A stretch of 64,000 bases of DNA from Blasia pusilla (taxonomy: Eukaryota > Marchantiophyta > Marchantiopsida > Blasiales): positions 12,400,001-12,464,000 of the forward strand of contig CM114274.1 of the NCBI GenBank assembly GCA_050084515.1, written 5' to 3'. The position numbers and the translations under genes are program-made. Numbering within the stretch: the first letter of the stretch is position 1; every line of letters begins with the position of its first letter. Positions 16,601 to 27,024 of the stretch are shown piece by piece. The notes below the pieces were generated by a model. The model was not told the origin of the DNA, made no database searches, and saw nothing but the letters and a program-made list of their open reading frames with translations.

Positions 16601-18045
16601 TGAGTCAGCAAGATGTGACTAGAGCTCGTTGGCATGGTGAGAGTGATGAGGAGTTGGTGCTAGGATGGCATGCGTCAGCCTATTTGGGCTTATTGGTTAT
16701 GGAGAGTCATATTTCTGAGACTTCGATGGCGAGGTCTGATGGAGAGTCCTTAGATATAGAGGCATGTGAGGAGACGACAAGTAGTCGAGAGATTCACGAC
16801 GATGGAGTGCTATTGGAGTATTTGCGTACTGCCAGCGTCGCGAGCATAATAGGTGTTAGAGTGCGGGATCGGATCCTACAGAGAGCCACTTGGTTCTAGT
16901 GGGAGGGCACACATGTGTTGCGAGTGTGGAATGATGGTAGAGTGTATGTAGTGCCTCATCCTTTGCAGAGAGCACGTTTGGTGCGTCATACTCATGAGGA
17001 GTTGGGTCATTTTGGAGTCAAGCGGACGTACAACTTCCTCCAAATTCAACATTGGTGGCGAGGCATGCAGATTGACGTTCAACAATTTGTTTCCAACTGC
17101 ATGGTGTGTGATTGAGTCGGAGCATCGTTCAATGCTCTGACTCCACAGTTGCATCCACTTCCGATCATGGGTTTAGGTTATAGATGGAGTTTGGATTTTG
17201 GGAGACCTTTGCCTTTGACAAAGCGCCATAGTCGTTATGTGTTGGTGATGGTCGAGCACTTCTTGAAGTGGATAGAGTTGGTTGCATTGCCTGACAAAGC
17301 GAATGAGGGAATAGCGTATGCTATCCTAGATTGAGTGCTGAATCATTACGGCGTGCTAGCTAAGGTGTTGACAGACCAGGGTACACAGTTTTGGGGGGAG
17401 TTTCAAGCCTTGTGTGATCAGACACTAATCGACCACCGTACTACTTCGCAAGATCATCCTGAGGCGGATGGACTAGCAGAGCGGATTGTGCATACGGTCA
17501 AGAGAGGACTACGCAAGTATGGCTTGCAGAAAGGACACATAGGAGATTGGGACCTTCAGTTTCCGTGGTTGGCAATGGGATACAAATTCAGTAGGCAGGC
17601 ATCCTTAGCGTCTTTCTCACCCTATTTGTTGCTTTGTGGCTGAGAGCTAGATTTACCTACGGCCATTCGCCAAGATGTTGGTGAGGTGTTGAACCTTGAT
17701 GACCCTGATGTATGGATGCTAGCATGTTCTCATAGGGATGAGTTGTTTCAGAGAGTGATGCCCATGGCGTTTGAGAACTTGGCGATTGCGCAACATCGAG
17801 ATACGTTGAGGTATGCGACTATTAGAGGAGGTGGTTATTGACCTTCTATCCGGAGGTTTCATAAGGGAGACTATTTCTACTTGCAGCAGACGGTACCCAC
17901 GACATTGGATGTGACTGTAGGGTGCACCATCTTGAGAGTGCGTGAGGTTTTGCCATCCGGTGTTCTCTTATTGGAGGGACGCGATTGTATGGTTTGGAAG
18001 GACCATGTGCATAATTGTGCACCATATCATCTTCCAAACATTCAC
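16600..18045 (+). pseudogene. Integrase without PHD finger (copy D)
   Basis: The N-terminal zinc-binding HHCC domain is clear (HTHEELGHFGVKRTYN ... FVSNCMVCD). The catalytic core follows: SLDFGRPLPLT (Asp 1), KVLTDQGTQFWGEF (Asp 2) and DHPEADGLAERIV (Glu 3). A GPY-like C-terminal barrel with YLQQTVPTTLDVT and MVWKDHVHNCAP comes next. After HLPNIHNG the frame runs into 3' UTR sequence, so the PHD finger is gone. TGA codons at 17113-17115, 17332-17334, 17641-17643 and about 17838 break the frame. Confidence 0.82.
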
Positions 18046-18245
18046 AATGGATGTGTCCCAGATGTACATAGAGTAGGTAGTTCTATATTCCGACTTGTAT
18101 CTCAAACATGGATGACAAGAAGGCGACTAACAATGGGGCCACATGAGCACCCGATCTTCTTGCTCTTAGCGTTTGAGAGATTTATGTCATGGTAGGTAGG
18201 GATAGATGGCTATCTAGAATTAGAGGGACCCAAATAGCTGCGTAG

Positions 18246-18363
18246 GGGGCAATTGGAGATATTTTGGTACTTCTTGTCTCGTTGTTTGGATGCCATGAGT
18301 TAGCATGGGATCGTGCGTGTTTGTGTGTGTATTCGGTGACTATGATGTGTATGCGCATGACAA
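18246..18363 (+). repeat. Segment S: repeat between polypurine run and LTR (copy D)
   Basis: Follows the G-run TAGGGGGCAAT, begins TGGAGATATTTTGG and ends near GCGCATGACA. It recurs at 18888-19008 after the LTR core. Equivalent S segments precede the 3' LTR in copies A, C, E and G. S starts TG and ends CA, so it could be part of the LTR. Confidence 0.6.
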
Positions 18364-18364
18364 T

Positions 18365-18885
18365 TGTCACGTCTTTTAGGATAGATCGGTGAGATCTAGA
18401 AGAACGCCTTTGCGAGTAGTTGAGGATAAACTTAAGAGGTCAAGGATGACATACTGAGGTTCCGAGAAACCTGAGAGAGCAGCTTTCCTCTTCGTTTTGG
18501 CTCATTTGGCGCCATATTGAGAAACTTGGTATTTTAGGTAAGTACCATTTTGAGTATATGATCAAATTTCTATTTTTGTAAAGTAGCCCTTGACCTGCTA
18601 CATTAGGTCAAGAGCCAAGGAGGTGACTTGGGAGCATAAGTTTCTATGGAGAAAGCTTGGGAGAAAGGAGGGGTATACCTCAAGGAGAGAGAGCGTGAGA
18701 GCTCATTCCCTCTTTGTTGAACCTCTTAGCATGAGGCGGCGGACCTATGGTCTTGCTTGCCTTGTGTGTGTAATCCAAGCCTCGCATTAGGAGAGTGGAT
18801 TTGGCTTGACATTGAGAGAGACACGTGAGAGTGTACACATGTGAGAATTAGGTGTTGAGAGAAAGAGATTTGATCTTATTTTATT
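18365..18885 (+). repeat. 3' LTR core of copy D
   Basis: Begins TGTCACGTCTTTTAGGATAG, as other family 2 LTRs do. It contains the CTTGACCTGCTACATTAGG inverted-repeat-like region and the TCATTCCCTCTTTGTTGAAC tract shared with 10682-11600 and, inverted, 56660-57301. Confidence 0.7.
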
Positions 18886-18887
18886 GG

Positions 18888-19008
18888 AGATATTTTGGTA
18901 CTTCTTGTCTCGTTGTTTGGATGCCATGAGTTAGCATGGGATCGTGCGTGTTTGTGTGTGTGTTCGGTGACAGCGATGTATGTTGTGTAACGATGTGTAT
19001 ACGCACGA
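18888..19008 (+). repeat. Second S segment after the LTR core (copy D)
   Basis: Near-identical to 18246-18363 over about 115 bp. It ends ACGCACGATA and abuts the truncated integrase of copy F on the opposite strand. Confidence 0.6.
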
Positions 19009-19490
19009 TATCCTCCAATAAGAGAACATCGGATGGTAAAACCTCACACATTCTCAAGATGATGCGCCCTGTAGTCACATCCAATGTCGTGGGTGCCGTC
19101 CGCTGCAAGTAGACATACTCTCCTTGATGAAACCTCCGGATAGTATGTCGATAAATACCTCCCGAATTAGTCGCATACCTCAATGTATCCCGATGTTGCG
19201 TAATCGCCAAGTTCTCAAACGCCATGGACATCAATCTCCAAAACAACTCAGCCCTTTAAGAACATGCTCGCATCCATACATCAGGGTCATCAAGGTTCAA
19301 CACCTTACCAACATCTTGACAAATGGTCGTTTGTAAATCTGGCTCTCGGCCATAAAGTAGCAAGTACGGTGAGAAAGACGCTTAAGATGCATGCCTACTG
19401 AATATATATCCCATCGCCAACCACGGCAACTAGAGGTCCCAATCTCCTACGTGACCTCTCTGTAGGCCAAAATTGCTCAATCCTCTCTTC
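19009..19490 (-). pseudogene. Integrase C-terminal piece (copy F)
   Basis: Contains LMSMAFENLAITQHRDTL, IRRFHQGEYVYLQRT and APTTLDVTTGRIILRMCEV, the barrel region conserved in all copies. It is truncated after SDVLLLE by the S segment of copy D, and R1 cuts it on the other side. Confidence 0.75.
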
Positions 19491-19495
19491 ACCGT

Positions 19496-20738
19496 TGTCG
19501 TGTCGAGAGCCTTTCATCGAGCAAGGGCGGACCTTTTAGTTGCAGCAGACATGGTTGATGCAAGTCGAAGTCTATAAGAATTTCTCTTTTTTCAATAAAA
19601 AATTATTATGTAAACCGTCCATTCTCTCAAGACAGGAATCACGAAAGGAAGTGCCGAGACGATCACTTCTTCATAACATGGAACCCCGAAATTTTTAACT
19701 ATGAAATCCCTATAAACTACTTTACGCTTGTACACAAAGAAGATAGCAAAACTAGTGTTAAACTCTACTTGAGCCGGCTTATTGACGTCCATGGATCACT
19801 ATATAAGGACATACAAAGTACAATCCCATGTCCTTCCATATGTGACGATAGGAAGAATCACCGGAGTTGGAGATTGCATGACTTAGTTCATGAACGCCTC
19901 CCCAAAGTGATAAACTAAATAGCGAGTGAACCAATGCCTATCTACAAAGAGTACCTTGACATGATAAGGATTAAGGAAAGGAAAGTCGGGCACAACTTGT
20001 GCTCTACCCCTATCTATGGTTGACAAACATTCTCTACTCTCTTCAAGAATAGGCTTTCGCGGAATTATTCTCCCAAGATGGGTAATCCACTATCATTGGG
20101 AAAATAACAAGCCAAAAAATTCGTTATTTTAATATGACTAAACTCTTCTAAGGTGATAAGCCTCTCATCTCCACACACCACACTCTAGAAACCTCTCGAA
20201 GAATAGACCATGATCAAGTTACTTTCTCAAGTGGGATGATCCACTCTCATTGGAAGAGCAAGCAATCCCAAAGCCATACACTCAAGAGTGACACGAGAGA
20301 CTCAAGATGTGAAATAGAAGGTGATGAACCCTTGAAGATCCCACCTCTTTATATACTCACAAAGGATCCACAAGAGTACAAAATAGAACTAATCTTATCT
20401 TATGCCAAATGACTACCTTTCAAGTCTTAGTCAATCATATTTTGATACAAGTAGATTTCCTCTTATCTCTTCCAAAATATCCTCTTTTACCCACTTGATA
20501 TTTTCCAAATTACCCCAACTAACCTAGCCACCAACCAATACTATTTTTGCTTTTATAAAGTCATCTTTTTATTTATTACCTCTTTTCCTAAAGTAGGGCC
20601 CGCATAAAAGAGGCACCATAAAGAGGTTTAAACATGAGAATTTCTTTTTCCTAGGCTAATTTACATAATACTAATAAAACTCTATCTAACACTTAATGAG
20701 GAAGGAGTTTACACAGTGGCTGATTTTACTATACGACA
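19496..20738 (+). repeat. Repeat R copy 1: 1.24-kb solo-LTR-like element
   Basis: Starts TGTCGTGTCGAGAGCC and ends TATACGACA, giving TG...CA termini with a short inverted repeat TGTCGT/ACGACA. It is flanked by CACCGT on both sides, a 4-6 bp target duplication (CCGT if TG/CA are the ends). A conserved TATA-like CTATATAAGG lies at about 19799. The same element occurs at 21684-22964 and 38727-39993. It has no complete ORF. The best reading is a solo LTR of an unrelated LTR retrotransposon; a non-autonomous inverted-repeat DNA element is the alternative. Confidence 0.7.
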
Positions 20739-20739
20739 C

Positions 20740-21680
20740 CGTCTACACAACCCTCTCCGCTAGTCCATCCGCCTCAGGATGATCTCGCCAAGTGGTGCGA
20801 TGGTCGATTAGTTTATGATCACACAAGGTATGAAACTCCCTGCAAAACTCTATACCCTGGTGTGTCAACACCTCAGCTAGTGCACCGTAATGATTCAACA
20901 CTCAATCTAGGAAGGCATGCGCTACACCCTCACTTGCTTTTTCACACAATGCAACCAACTTATCCACTTCGAGAAATGCTCGACCATCACCAACACATAA
21001 CGACTATAACGCTCCGTCAAAGGCAAAGGTTGTGTAAAATCCAAACTCCATCTATAACCTAAACCCATGATCAAAAGTGGATGCAACTTTGGAGTCGGAG
21101 CATTGAACGATCTTTGCCGAACTCGATCACACACCATGCATCCGGAAAAAAAAAAAAATTGTTGAACGTCCCCGGATGTCTCGCCATCAATATTGAATCT
21201 GGAGCAAGTTGTACGTTCGCTTCACTCCACAATGACCCATCTCCACATGGACATGACACACCAAACATACTCTCCGTGAAGGATGAGGCATTACACGTAC
21301 TCTACCATCCCCCAAATGCGCAACACATATGTCCCCTCCCACTCGAACCGTGTGGCTCGTTGTAGGATCCGATCCCGCTCTCTAGCATCCACTATGCTCG
21401 TGACGCTTCCAGTACGTAGATACTCCAAGACTACTCCTTCGTCGTGAATATCTCGGCCATCAATTATCTCCTCACTAGTCTCTGGATCTAAGGACTCTCA
21501 ATCAGACCTCGCCATAAAAGTCTCAACAATCCGGCTCTCCATATCCAAAAAGCCTAAATAGGCTGAAGCGTGCCATCTTGGCACCAACTCCTCATCATTC
21601 TCTCCATGCCAACAAGCTCTAGTCGCATCTCGCTGACTAGGGCATCGGTTTAGGGTCAAACCATCTGCATCCTAGTTGAG
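20740..21680 (-). pseudogene. Integrase N-terminus and catalytic core (copy F)
   Basis: Minus-strand pieces include MVCDRVRQRSFNAPTP, MGLGYRWSLDFTQPLPLTER (Asp 1 block) and MVEHFSKWI. The part up to the third catalytic residue lies near 20760-20800. The zinc-binding segment is frameshifted around an A-run at 21149-21160. R1 and R2 bound the segment. Confidence 0.72.
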
Positions 21681-21683
21681 CGT

Positions 21684-22964
21684 TGTCGTGTCGAGAGCCT
21701 TTCTTCGAGTAAGGGCAAGCCTTCTAGCTGCGGCAAACGCGGTCGATGCAAGATGAACTCTCTGAGAAGATCTCTTTTTTCAATATAAAATTATTATGTA
21801 TACTCTCCATTCTCTCACGACAAGTATCACAAATGGAAGTGCCGAGGCGATCACTTCTTCGTAACATCGGACCCCAAAATTCCTAACTATAAAATCCCTA
21901 TAAACTATTTTACGCTTGTATACGAGGAAGATAACACAACTAGTGTTAAACCCTACTTGAGCCGGCCTATTGACGTCCATGGATCGCTATATAAGGATAT
22001 ACAAAGTACAATCCCATGTCCTTCCATATGTGACGATAGGAAGGATCATCGGAGTTGGAGATTGAATGACCTGGTTCATGAACGCCTCCCCAAAGTGATA
22101 AAAAATAGCGAGTGAACTAGTGCCTATCTACAAAGAGTATCTTGATATGGTATGGATTAAGGAAAGGAAAGTCGGGCACAACTCGTGCTCCACCCCTATT
22201 CATGCTTGACAGACATTCTCTACTCTCCTCAAGAATGGATTTTGGCAGAATTATTCTCCCAAGAGGGATAATCCACTCTCGTTGGAGAAGTAACAAGCCA
22301 AAATATTCACTATTTTAGTATGACTAAACTCCTCTAAGGTGACAAACCTCTCATCTCCATACACACACACACACCACACTCTAGAAACCTCTCGAAGAAT
22401 AGACCATGGTCAAGTTACTCTCCCAATAGGGGTGATCTACTCTCATTGGAAGAGCAAGCAATCCCAAAGTCATACACTCAAGAGTGACACGAAAGACTCA
22501 AGATGTCGAATAGAAGGTGATGAACCCTTGAAGGTCCCTCCTCTTTATAAACTCACAAGAGACCCACAAGAGTACGAAATAGAGTTAATCTTATCTTGTG
22601 TCACATGGCTTCCTCTCAAGGCTTAGCCAATCACATTTTGACACAAGTAGATTTCCTCTTATCTCTTCCAAAATATCCTCTTTTACCAACTTGATATTTT
22701 CCAAATTACCCCAACGAACCTAGCCACCAACCAAGCCTACTTTTGCTTTTCATTAAAGCACCAACCTCACTACTTTACTTTTATAAAGTCATCTTTTATT
22801 TATTACCTCTTTTTTAAAGTTGGGCTCGCATAAAAGAGGCACCATAAAGAGGTTTAAACATGGGGATTTCTTTTTCCTAAGCTAATTTATTTAATACTAA
22901 TAAAACTCTATCTAACACTTAACGAGGAAGGAGTTTACACATTGGCTGATTTTACTATACGACA
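21684..22964 (+). repeat. Repeat R copy 2: 1.28-kb solo-LTR-like element
   Basis: Same ends as copy 1 (TGTCGTGTCGAGAGCC ... TATACGACA), with TATA-like CTATATAAGG at about 21990. Flanks are GCGT on the left and ACGT on the right, so the duplication has at least 3 matching bases. It sits between integrase and RNase H sequence of copy F, in the same orientation as copy 1. Confidence 0.7.
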
Positions 22965-22969
22965 ACGTC

Positions 22970-23700
22970 CCAGGTCTATGCACCACCTCGAAGTCATACT
23001 CTTGCAACAAAAGAGCCCACATTGCAAGCTTCCCTATAAGCTTGTCGAACTCCATCAACCACTTAACTGGTCGATGATCAATAATGATGGTAAAGGGATT
23101 GCCGAATAGAGAACACTTGAAATGTGCGACAGCCCATATTGCAACCAAGCGCTCATCCTCATACGAGCTATACTTTGTCTTTGTAGCGTTGTTCGAGCGA
23201 CTAGCGTAAGTCACCATGAACTCTCTACCATCATCGTCATGTTGGGTAAGCACGGCTCCAAGCCCCAACATGCTCCAATCGGTATGCAACTGGAAAGGAC
23301 GCCCCCCTCATCGGTCTCCTCAATATGGGCGCGGACGTCAATCTCTCTTTGAGCAGCTGAAATGCTCTGTCTTGCTCATCTCTCCATTGCCACTCCTGAT
23401 CCATCTTGGTCAGCAAGGTCAACTTCTTCGTAATCAAACTGAAACCCTTGGCATACCGTCGATAGAAGTTTTCCAATCCCATGAATGTATAAACTCGGCT
23501 CACATCTGTAGGGCGTGGAATGCGTGAAATAGCCTCTACCTTCGTCTATTGCATACCAAGGCCCCTTGGGTATATCCTATGATCCATGTACTCCATCTGG
23601 TCATAGAAGAACTTGCATTTGCCTGGATGTAGTTTCAGCCCATGTAACTGCAATCATCAAAATACCTCCTCTAGATATCGCTCATGCTCCTTAATCATGG
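22970..23700 (-). pseudogene. RNase H and RT remnant (copy F)
   Basis: Shows HTDWSMLGLGAVLTQHDDDG, YASRSNNATKTKYSSYEDE, IIDHRPVKWLMEFDKL and VVHRPGTL for RNase H. Upstream is VYTFMGLENFYRRYAKGFSL from the RT connection. The RT palm is absent beyond 23700. Confidence 0.78.
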
Positions 23701-24619
23701 CGCTAAAGACTACGATCTCCAACCAAGACGTCGTATGACTCTAACAACAAGGCGCGCTATAAACTAAAAACTCTGCCTCATGGACTCACCAACAGGAAGC
23801 CTCTTCCCAATGATCCATGAATACAACACCAGGAGCTGCCATGGCACGCTCTATTGCGGGTCTAGCGGGCATCTCCGCCATCCTAGCAGGCGCAGCTTGC
23901 CATGAATCTGACGTGGATGGCCCAAGGGCAGGTCTCCAAGGGCAGATCCATCACCTCCTCTACAATCATCCCTAAGCGTGATGCAAGAACACCATCTCCA
24001 TGCTCATATAGCTTCGTGGCCAACCAAAAACCTCGGCAAGCGTACCTCCCTACTTCATAACATCGGAAGCAGAAAACAATAGAGCCCGGTACACCATCGT
24101 GGCCGCCCCTAACATCGTGCTCGACACATGCTCCTCCTCAGCATTAGCAATAGGATTCGTCTCACTTTCTCCCATCGCCCTTTGTGCCTGCACGCCAGCA
24201 ACATCACCAACTCTCTGACAACTCTGATCAGGACCCATCGATGGGGTCCTCATCGCCTCGGACAATGTGAATGATTGAGGAAGCGTGGTCTGTTTCCTAG
24301 CTTCCCCTTGCTATGGATCCAACTCTACGGCTGCTCCATGCATACCAACTGTGGCGGCCTCCATCTGGGCAACCCCGCACATCCAACTAGGATCCTCTAT
24401 ATCTCTTGCTGGTCCATAAGACGTTGATGCCACACATCTGGCATCGGGTAACCTCAATGCCATAGCAGCAATCTGCTATTGTGGCTGCTGTATCTAATGA
24501 ACCATCCCAGCCTCATGCCCGAAGTCTCCCTCAATACGTCTATGTGGTGGGACTCTACCTCCTCCATGGGCAACTCCACCACCCCCTTGGGCGAATCCAA
24601 CTCCTCACACCCCAACGGG
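23700..24619 (-). pseudogene. gag tail and protease-linker remnant (copy F)
   Basis: Parallels copy E at about 62430-63565, including MSEAMRTPSMGPDQS and the acidic GEELE-type linker. The protease active site is missing through a deletion near 23730-23800. It joins directly to the LTR fragment at 24620. Confidence 0.6.
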
Positions 24620-24794
24620 ACCACCGGGTGCCCTCCAATCTAAGGGCGGGCTCTATTGGAAAAGTCACCCTCAACGGAGTAACCCCCAACCCTATGTATG
24701 AAACCGCATCCCTACCTAGACACTACAACCCTACATAAGGTATGGCCTCTACTAGCACATTATACTCTATGACATAATCCGTTTGGTCATGACA
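24620..24794 (-). repeat. LTR fragment of family 1
   Basis: Read on the minus strand it starts TGTCATGACCAAACGGATTA at 24794 and matches the LTR starts at 47265, 56514 and 34243 (minus) over about 150 bp. Confidence 0.7.
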
Positions 24795-25029
24795 TCTTAT
24801 ACTTCCCTATTTTAAGAGGTCATATGTGCCCTACTCTCAGGATGTGACCTACAAGTGTAGGTCACCCTTCCCTTTATGAGGAGTGGCAATCTTGGAGAGA
24901 TTGACCTTCCTAGCCATGTATGGCTCCACTTGGACCTACGGGATCATGAGTTAGTTGGTAGTTGGTCTCATGAGGGGACCACGTGTGTAGTTGTTAGGGA
25001 GCTAGTATGGGTGTAATATAGATTGGTAG

Positions 25030-25460
25030 TAGACTATTAGGAGGGAGATGAGCTGTGTTTACAGGTCTCCCATGGAGGTGCCCAAGGGAGGTATACCTCA
25101 GATGAGTCTCGTTTGGAGCCTCTCCTCAGAATTGCAGACCCTTGTTGGGATCCGTGATACACTACGACGTGCACATATTGAACCTGGATTCTCTCTTGAA
25201 GAGTGGGCTAGGAGTGATAATAAGGAGATCACACATTTTGAGAATCCTTTTCTATACTTTCTCTTGCTGTCACACAAGTGCGTATCAGAATCATGAGTAT
25301 GGTTGTTTGGATGAAGCACGGTTGATTGCGGATTTCATCAAAACTTATAGTTTGTATTCAACTTCATATTAGGGTTGTCCAATTGTTTATGTGTAGAGAT
25401 GTTAGGATTCATAGCTAGATGGATCTTAGACATGTGTGTGCATGACAGCCGATGTATGTT
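25030..25460 (+). repeat. Dispersed repeat U, copy 2
   Basis: Matches 7833-8330 in inverted orientation (see copy 1). It is immediately followed by the 3' half of a family 2 LTR. Confidence 0.6.
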
Positions 25461-25489
25461 GGCAGCCATGTGTATTTACATGATAGGGT

Positions 25490-25742
25490 ATACCTCCAAG
25501 AGAGCGAGCTTGAGAGCCCATTCTCTCTTTGTTGAACCTCTTGGCATGAGACGGTGAAGATATGGTCTTGCTTGCCTTGTGTGTATAGCCCAAGCCTCTC
25601 ATTAGAAGAGTGGGTTTGGTTTGACATGAGAGAGAGTGCATACCATGGAGAGTTTGGTGTGAGAGATGTGATATGAGATCTGCTTGATTTAATTGGAGAT
25701 ATTTTGATGTATGTGTGTAGGATTGTATATGCGCACGACACA
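25490..25742 (+). repeat. 3' half of a family 2 LTR
   Basis: Shares the GGTATACCTCCAAGAGAG...TTCTCTCTTTGTTGAACC tract and the CCTCTCATTAGAAGAG region with the LTR at 11066-11600. It ends in a shortened S segment finishing GCGCACGACA at 25742, which supports CA as the LTR end. Confidence 0.65.
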
Positions 25743-26217
25743 TTAGTATAATTTCTACAAAGGAAAATAAGAATATATTAGATCTAGGACTCTAAAAGAA
25801 AAATATATTTTTGCTTCTAGTTTCTTCCTCAATGCAAACAACATCATAAAGAAAACAAAAGTGAAATTTATTAGAGTGTCTTTAGAAATACATAAAGAGG
25901 TAGATATATTATGAAGATGTATGATCCAAAGGAAAGAAGAAAAATTTGGGCTACATTGTGCTAAATATATTAGTATTTTATCCCATGTCGAATAAGATTT
26001 TGCATACATGAAGGATTCTTGGTCACTTTTGGTAAGCCTACAACACACCATATTCTCACGACCAATCAAAAGTTTCTTTTTAGTCACACAATCAATCCTT
26101 TTTTGTAGATACTCGATAATGTCATCCAATTCTTATTATGCATCATTAATGTGAATGCCCTCCTTGTACAAGGAGAATCCTAAATTGATGGTATTGACTC
26201 AATAAACGTTTAAGGAA
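25743..26217. other. AT-rich stretch with an unidentified minus-strand frame
   Basis: A 124-codon open frame (25755-26129, minus) begins MDDIIEYLQKRIDCV and is hydrophobic towards its end. I do not recognise it, and the AT-rich composition makes a chance frame plausible. Confidence 0.3.
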
Positions 26218-26738
26218 TGTCATCCGCATACACGTTGCTACACAACCCACATGGCTGGTCACATCTACATACCACACAACACCAATCTTTTCCAACATAC
26301 GGATAGATCCACACATAAATAAAACGTACTCACGTATATACATTGGGATCCCACAACAAAATTCAAGAGTAGAAAAAATAGCTCTCCCGACCTAAAACTC
26401 CACTCATGAATCTACATCGGCATATTGAACCACATCCATCCTTTGTTATGAGGGAATTCGGACGCTAGCACCCTAACTCCCACACATCCACACACGTCTA
26501 TGCAAGAGAGCCGTTCCTAAGGCTCAACATCAGAAAGATGGCTTGAGAAAGCCATCTCTCTCACTCTTATATCCTTCAGAAGAGCTGAAAGGCTCTTCCC
26601 CCAAAAATAGCCCTCCAAACGGTAACCTGCATGTTATAGGTTACCGGGTGATTTTTGACTCGGTCAACGGGTCATATGATAGCCTGAAACCAAAATAGGG
26701 AAATTTCCATAAATGACGTTCTCAACATAACAGACGTG
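26218..26738 (-). repeat. LTR-like segment at the 3' end of copy A
   Basis: Read on the minus strand, about 520 bp from TTGGCGACACG to GCGGATGACA. It has a TATA-like GGATATAAGAG at about 26570. Its last 140 bp match the S segment of copy G (34360-34490). It differs from the family 1 LTR start expected for copy A, so copy A may be chimeric or its 3' LTR may belong to another subfamily. Confidence 0.5.
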
Positions 26739-27024
26739 TCGCCAATGTCGTGCGAATCCACATCATCATACAACATACATCGCTGACATACCATACTCAC
26801 TTACATACATAACATAGACGAGAGCAACCACAAACATAAGTGTACCACAACTCGCCCCCCTAACTGGCGGTTAGGTCCCTCTAACTCCCAAGTAGCCCTA
26901 TACATCTACTACATGCTATACACCTTCTTGGGTGCACGAATCAAAAGGCCGGGTGCTAGGTTGCCCCATCGTTAGTCGCACATCTGTAATCCATATCATA
27001 CAAAGATCAAGTCATCTACCTCTC

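Larger units (their letters stand above)
13385..18245 (+). mobile_element. Ty3/Gypsy retrotransposon copy D (family 2), 5'-truncated and decayed
   Basis: The order on the plus strand is protease C-terminal region, DNA methyltransferase, RT, RNase H, integrase, 3' UTR, LTR. gag and the protease active site are missing at the left. Many in-frame TAG/TGA codons occur at positions where sister copies have CAG or CGA. The PHD finger present in copies A, C and E is deleted here: the integrase C-terminus at about 18045 joins directly to 3' UTR sequence. Confidence 0.85.
19009..24619 (-). mobile_element. Gypsy retrotransposon copy F (family 2), split by two solo-LTR-like insertions
   Basis: Minus-strand pieces in coding order from high to low coordinate are: gag tail/protease linker (23860-24619), a short RT piece and RNase H (22970-23700), integrase N-terminus and core (20740-21680), and integrase C-terminal barrel (19009-19490). 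Repeats R2 (21684-22964) and R1 (19496-20738) interrupt it. The methyltransferase, most of the RT, the protease active site and the PHD finger are deleted. Confidence 0.75.

Noticed and set aside
19496-20738. Protein-coding genes inside repeat R (60-70 codon frames)
   Set aside because: Frames are short, differ between the three copies and have no recognisable domain.
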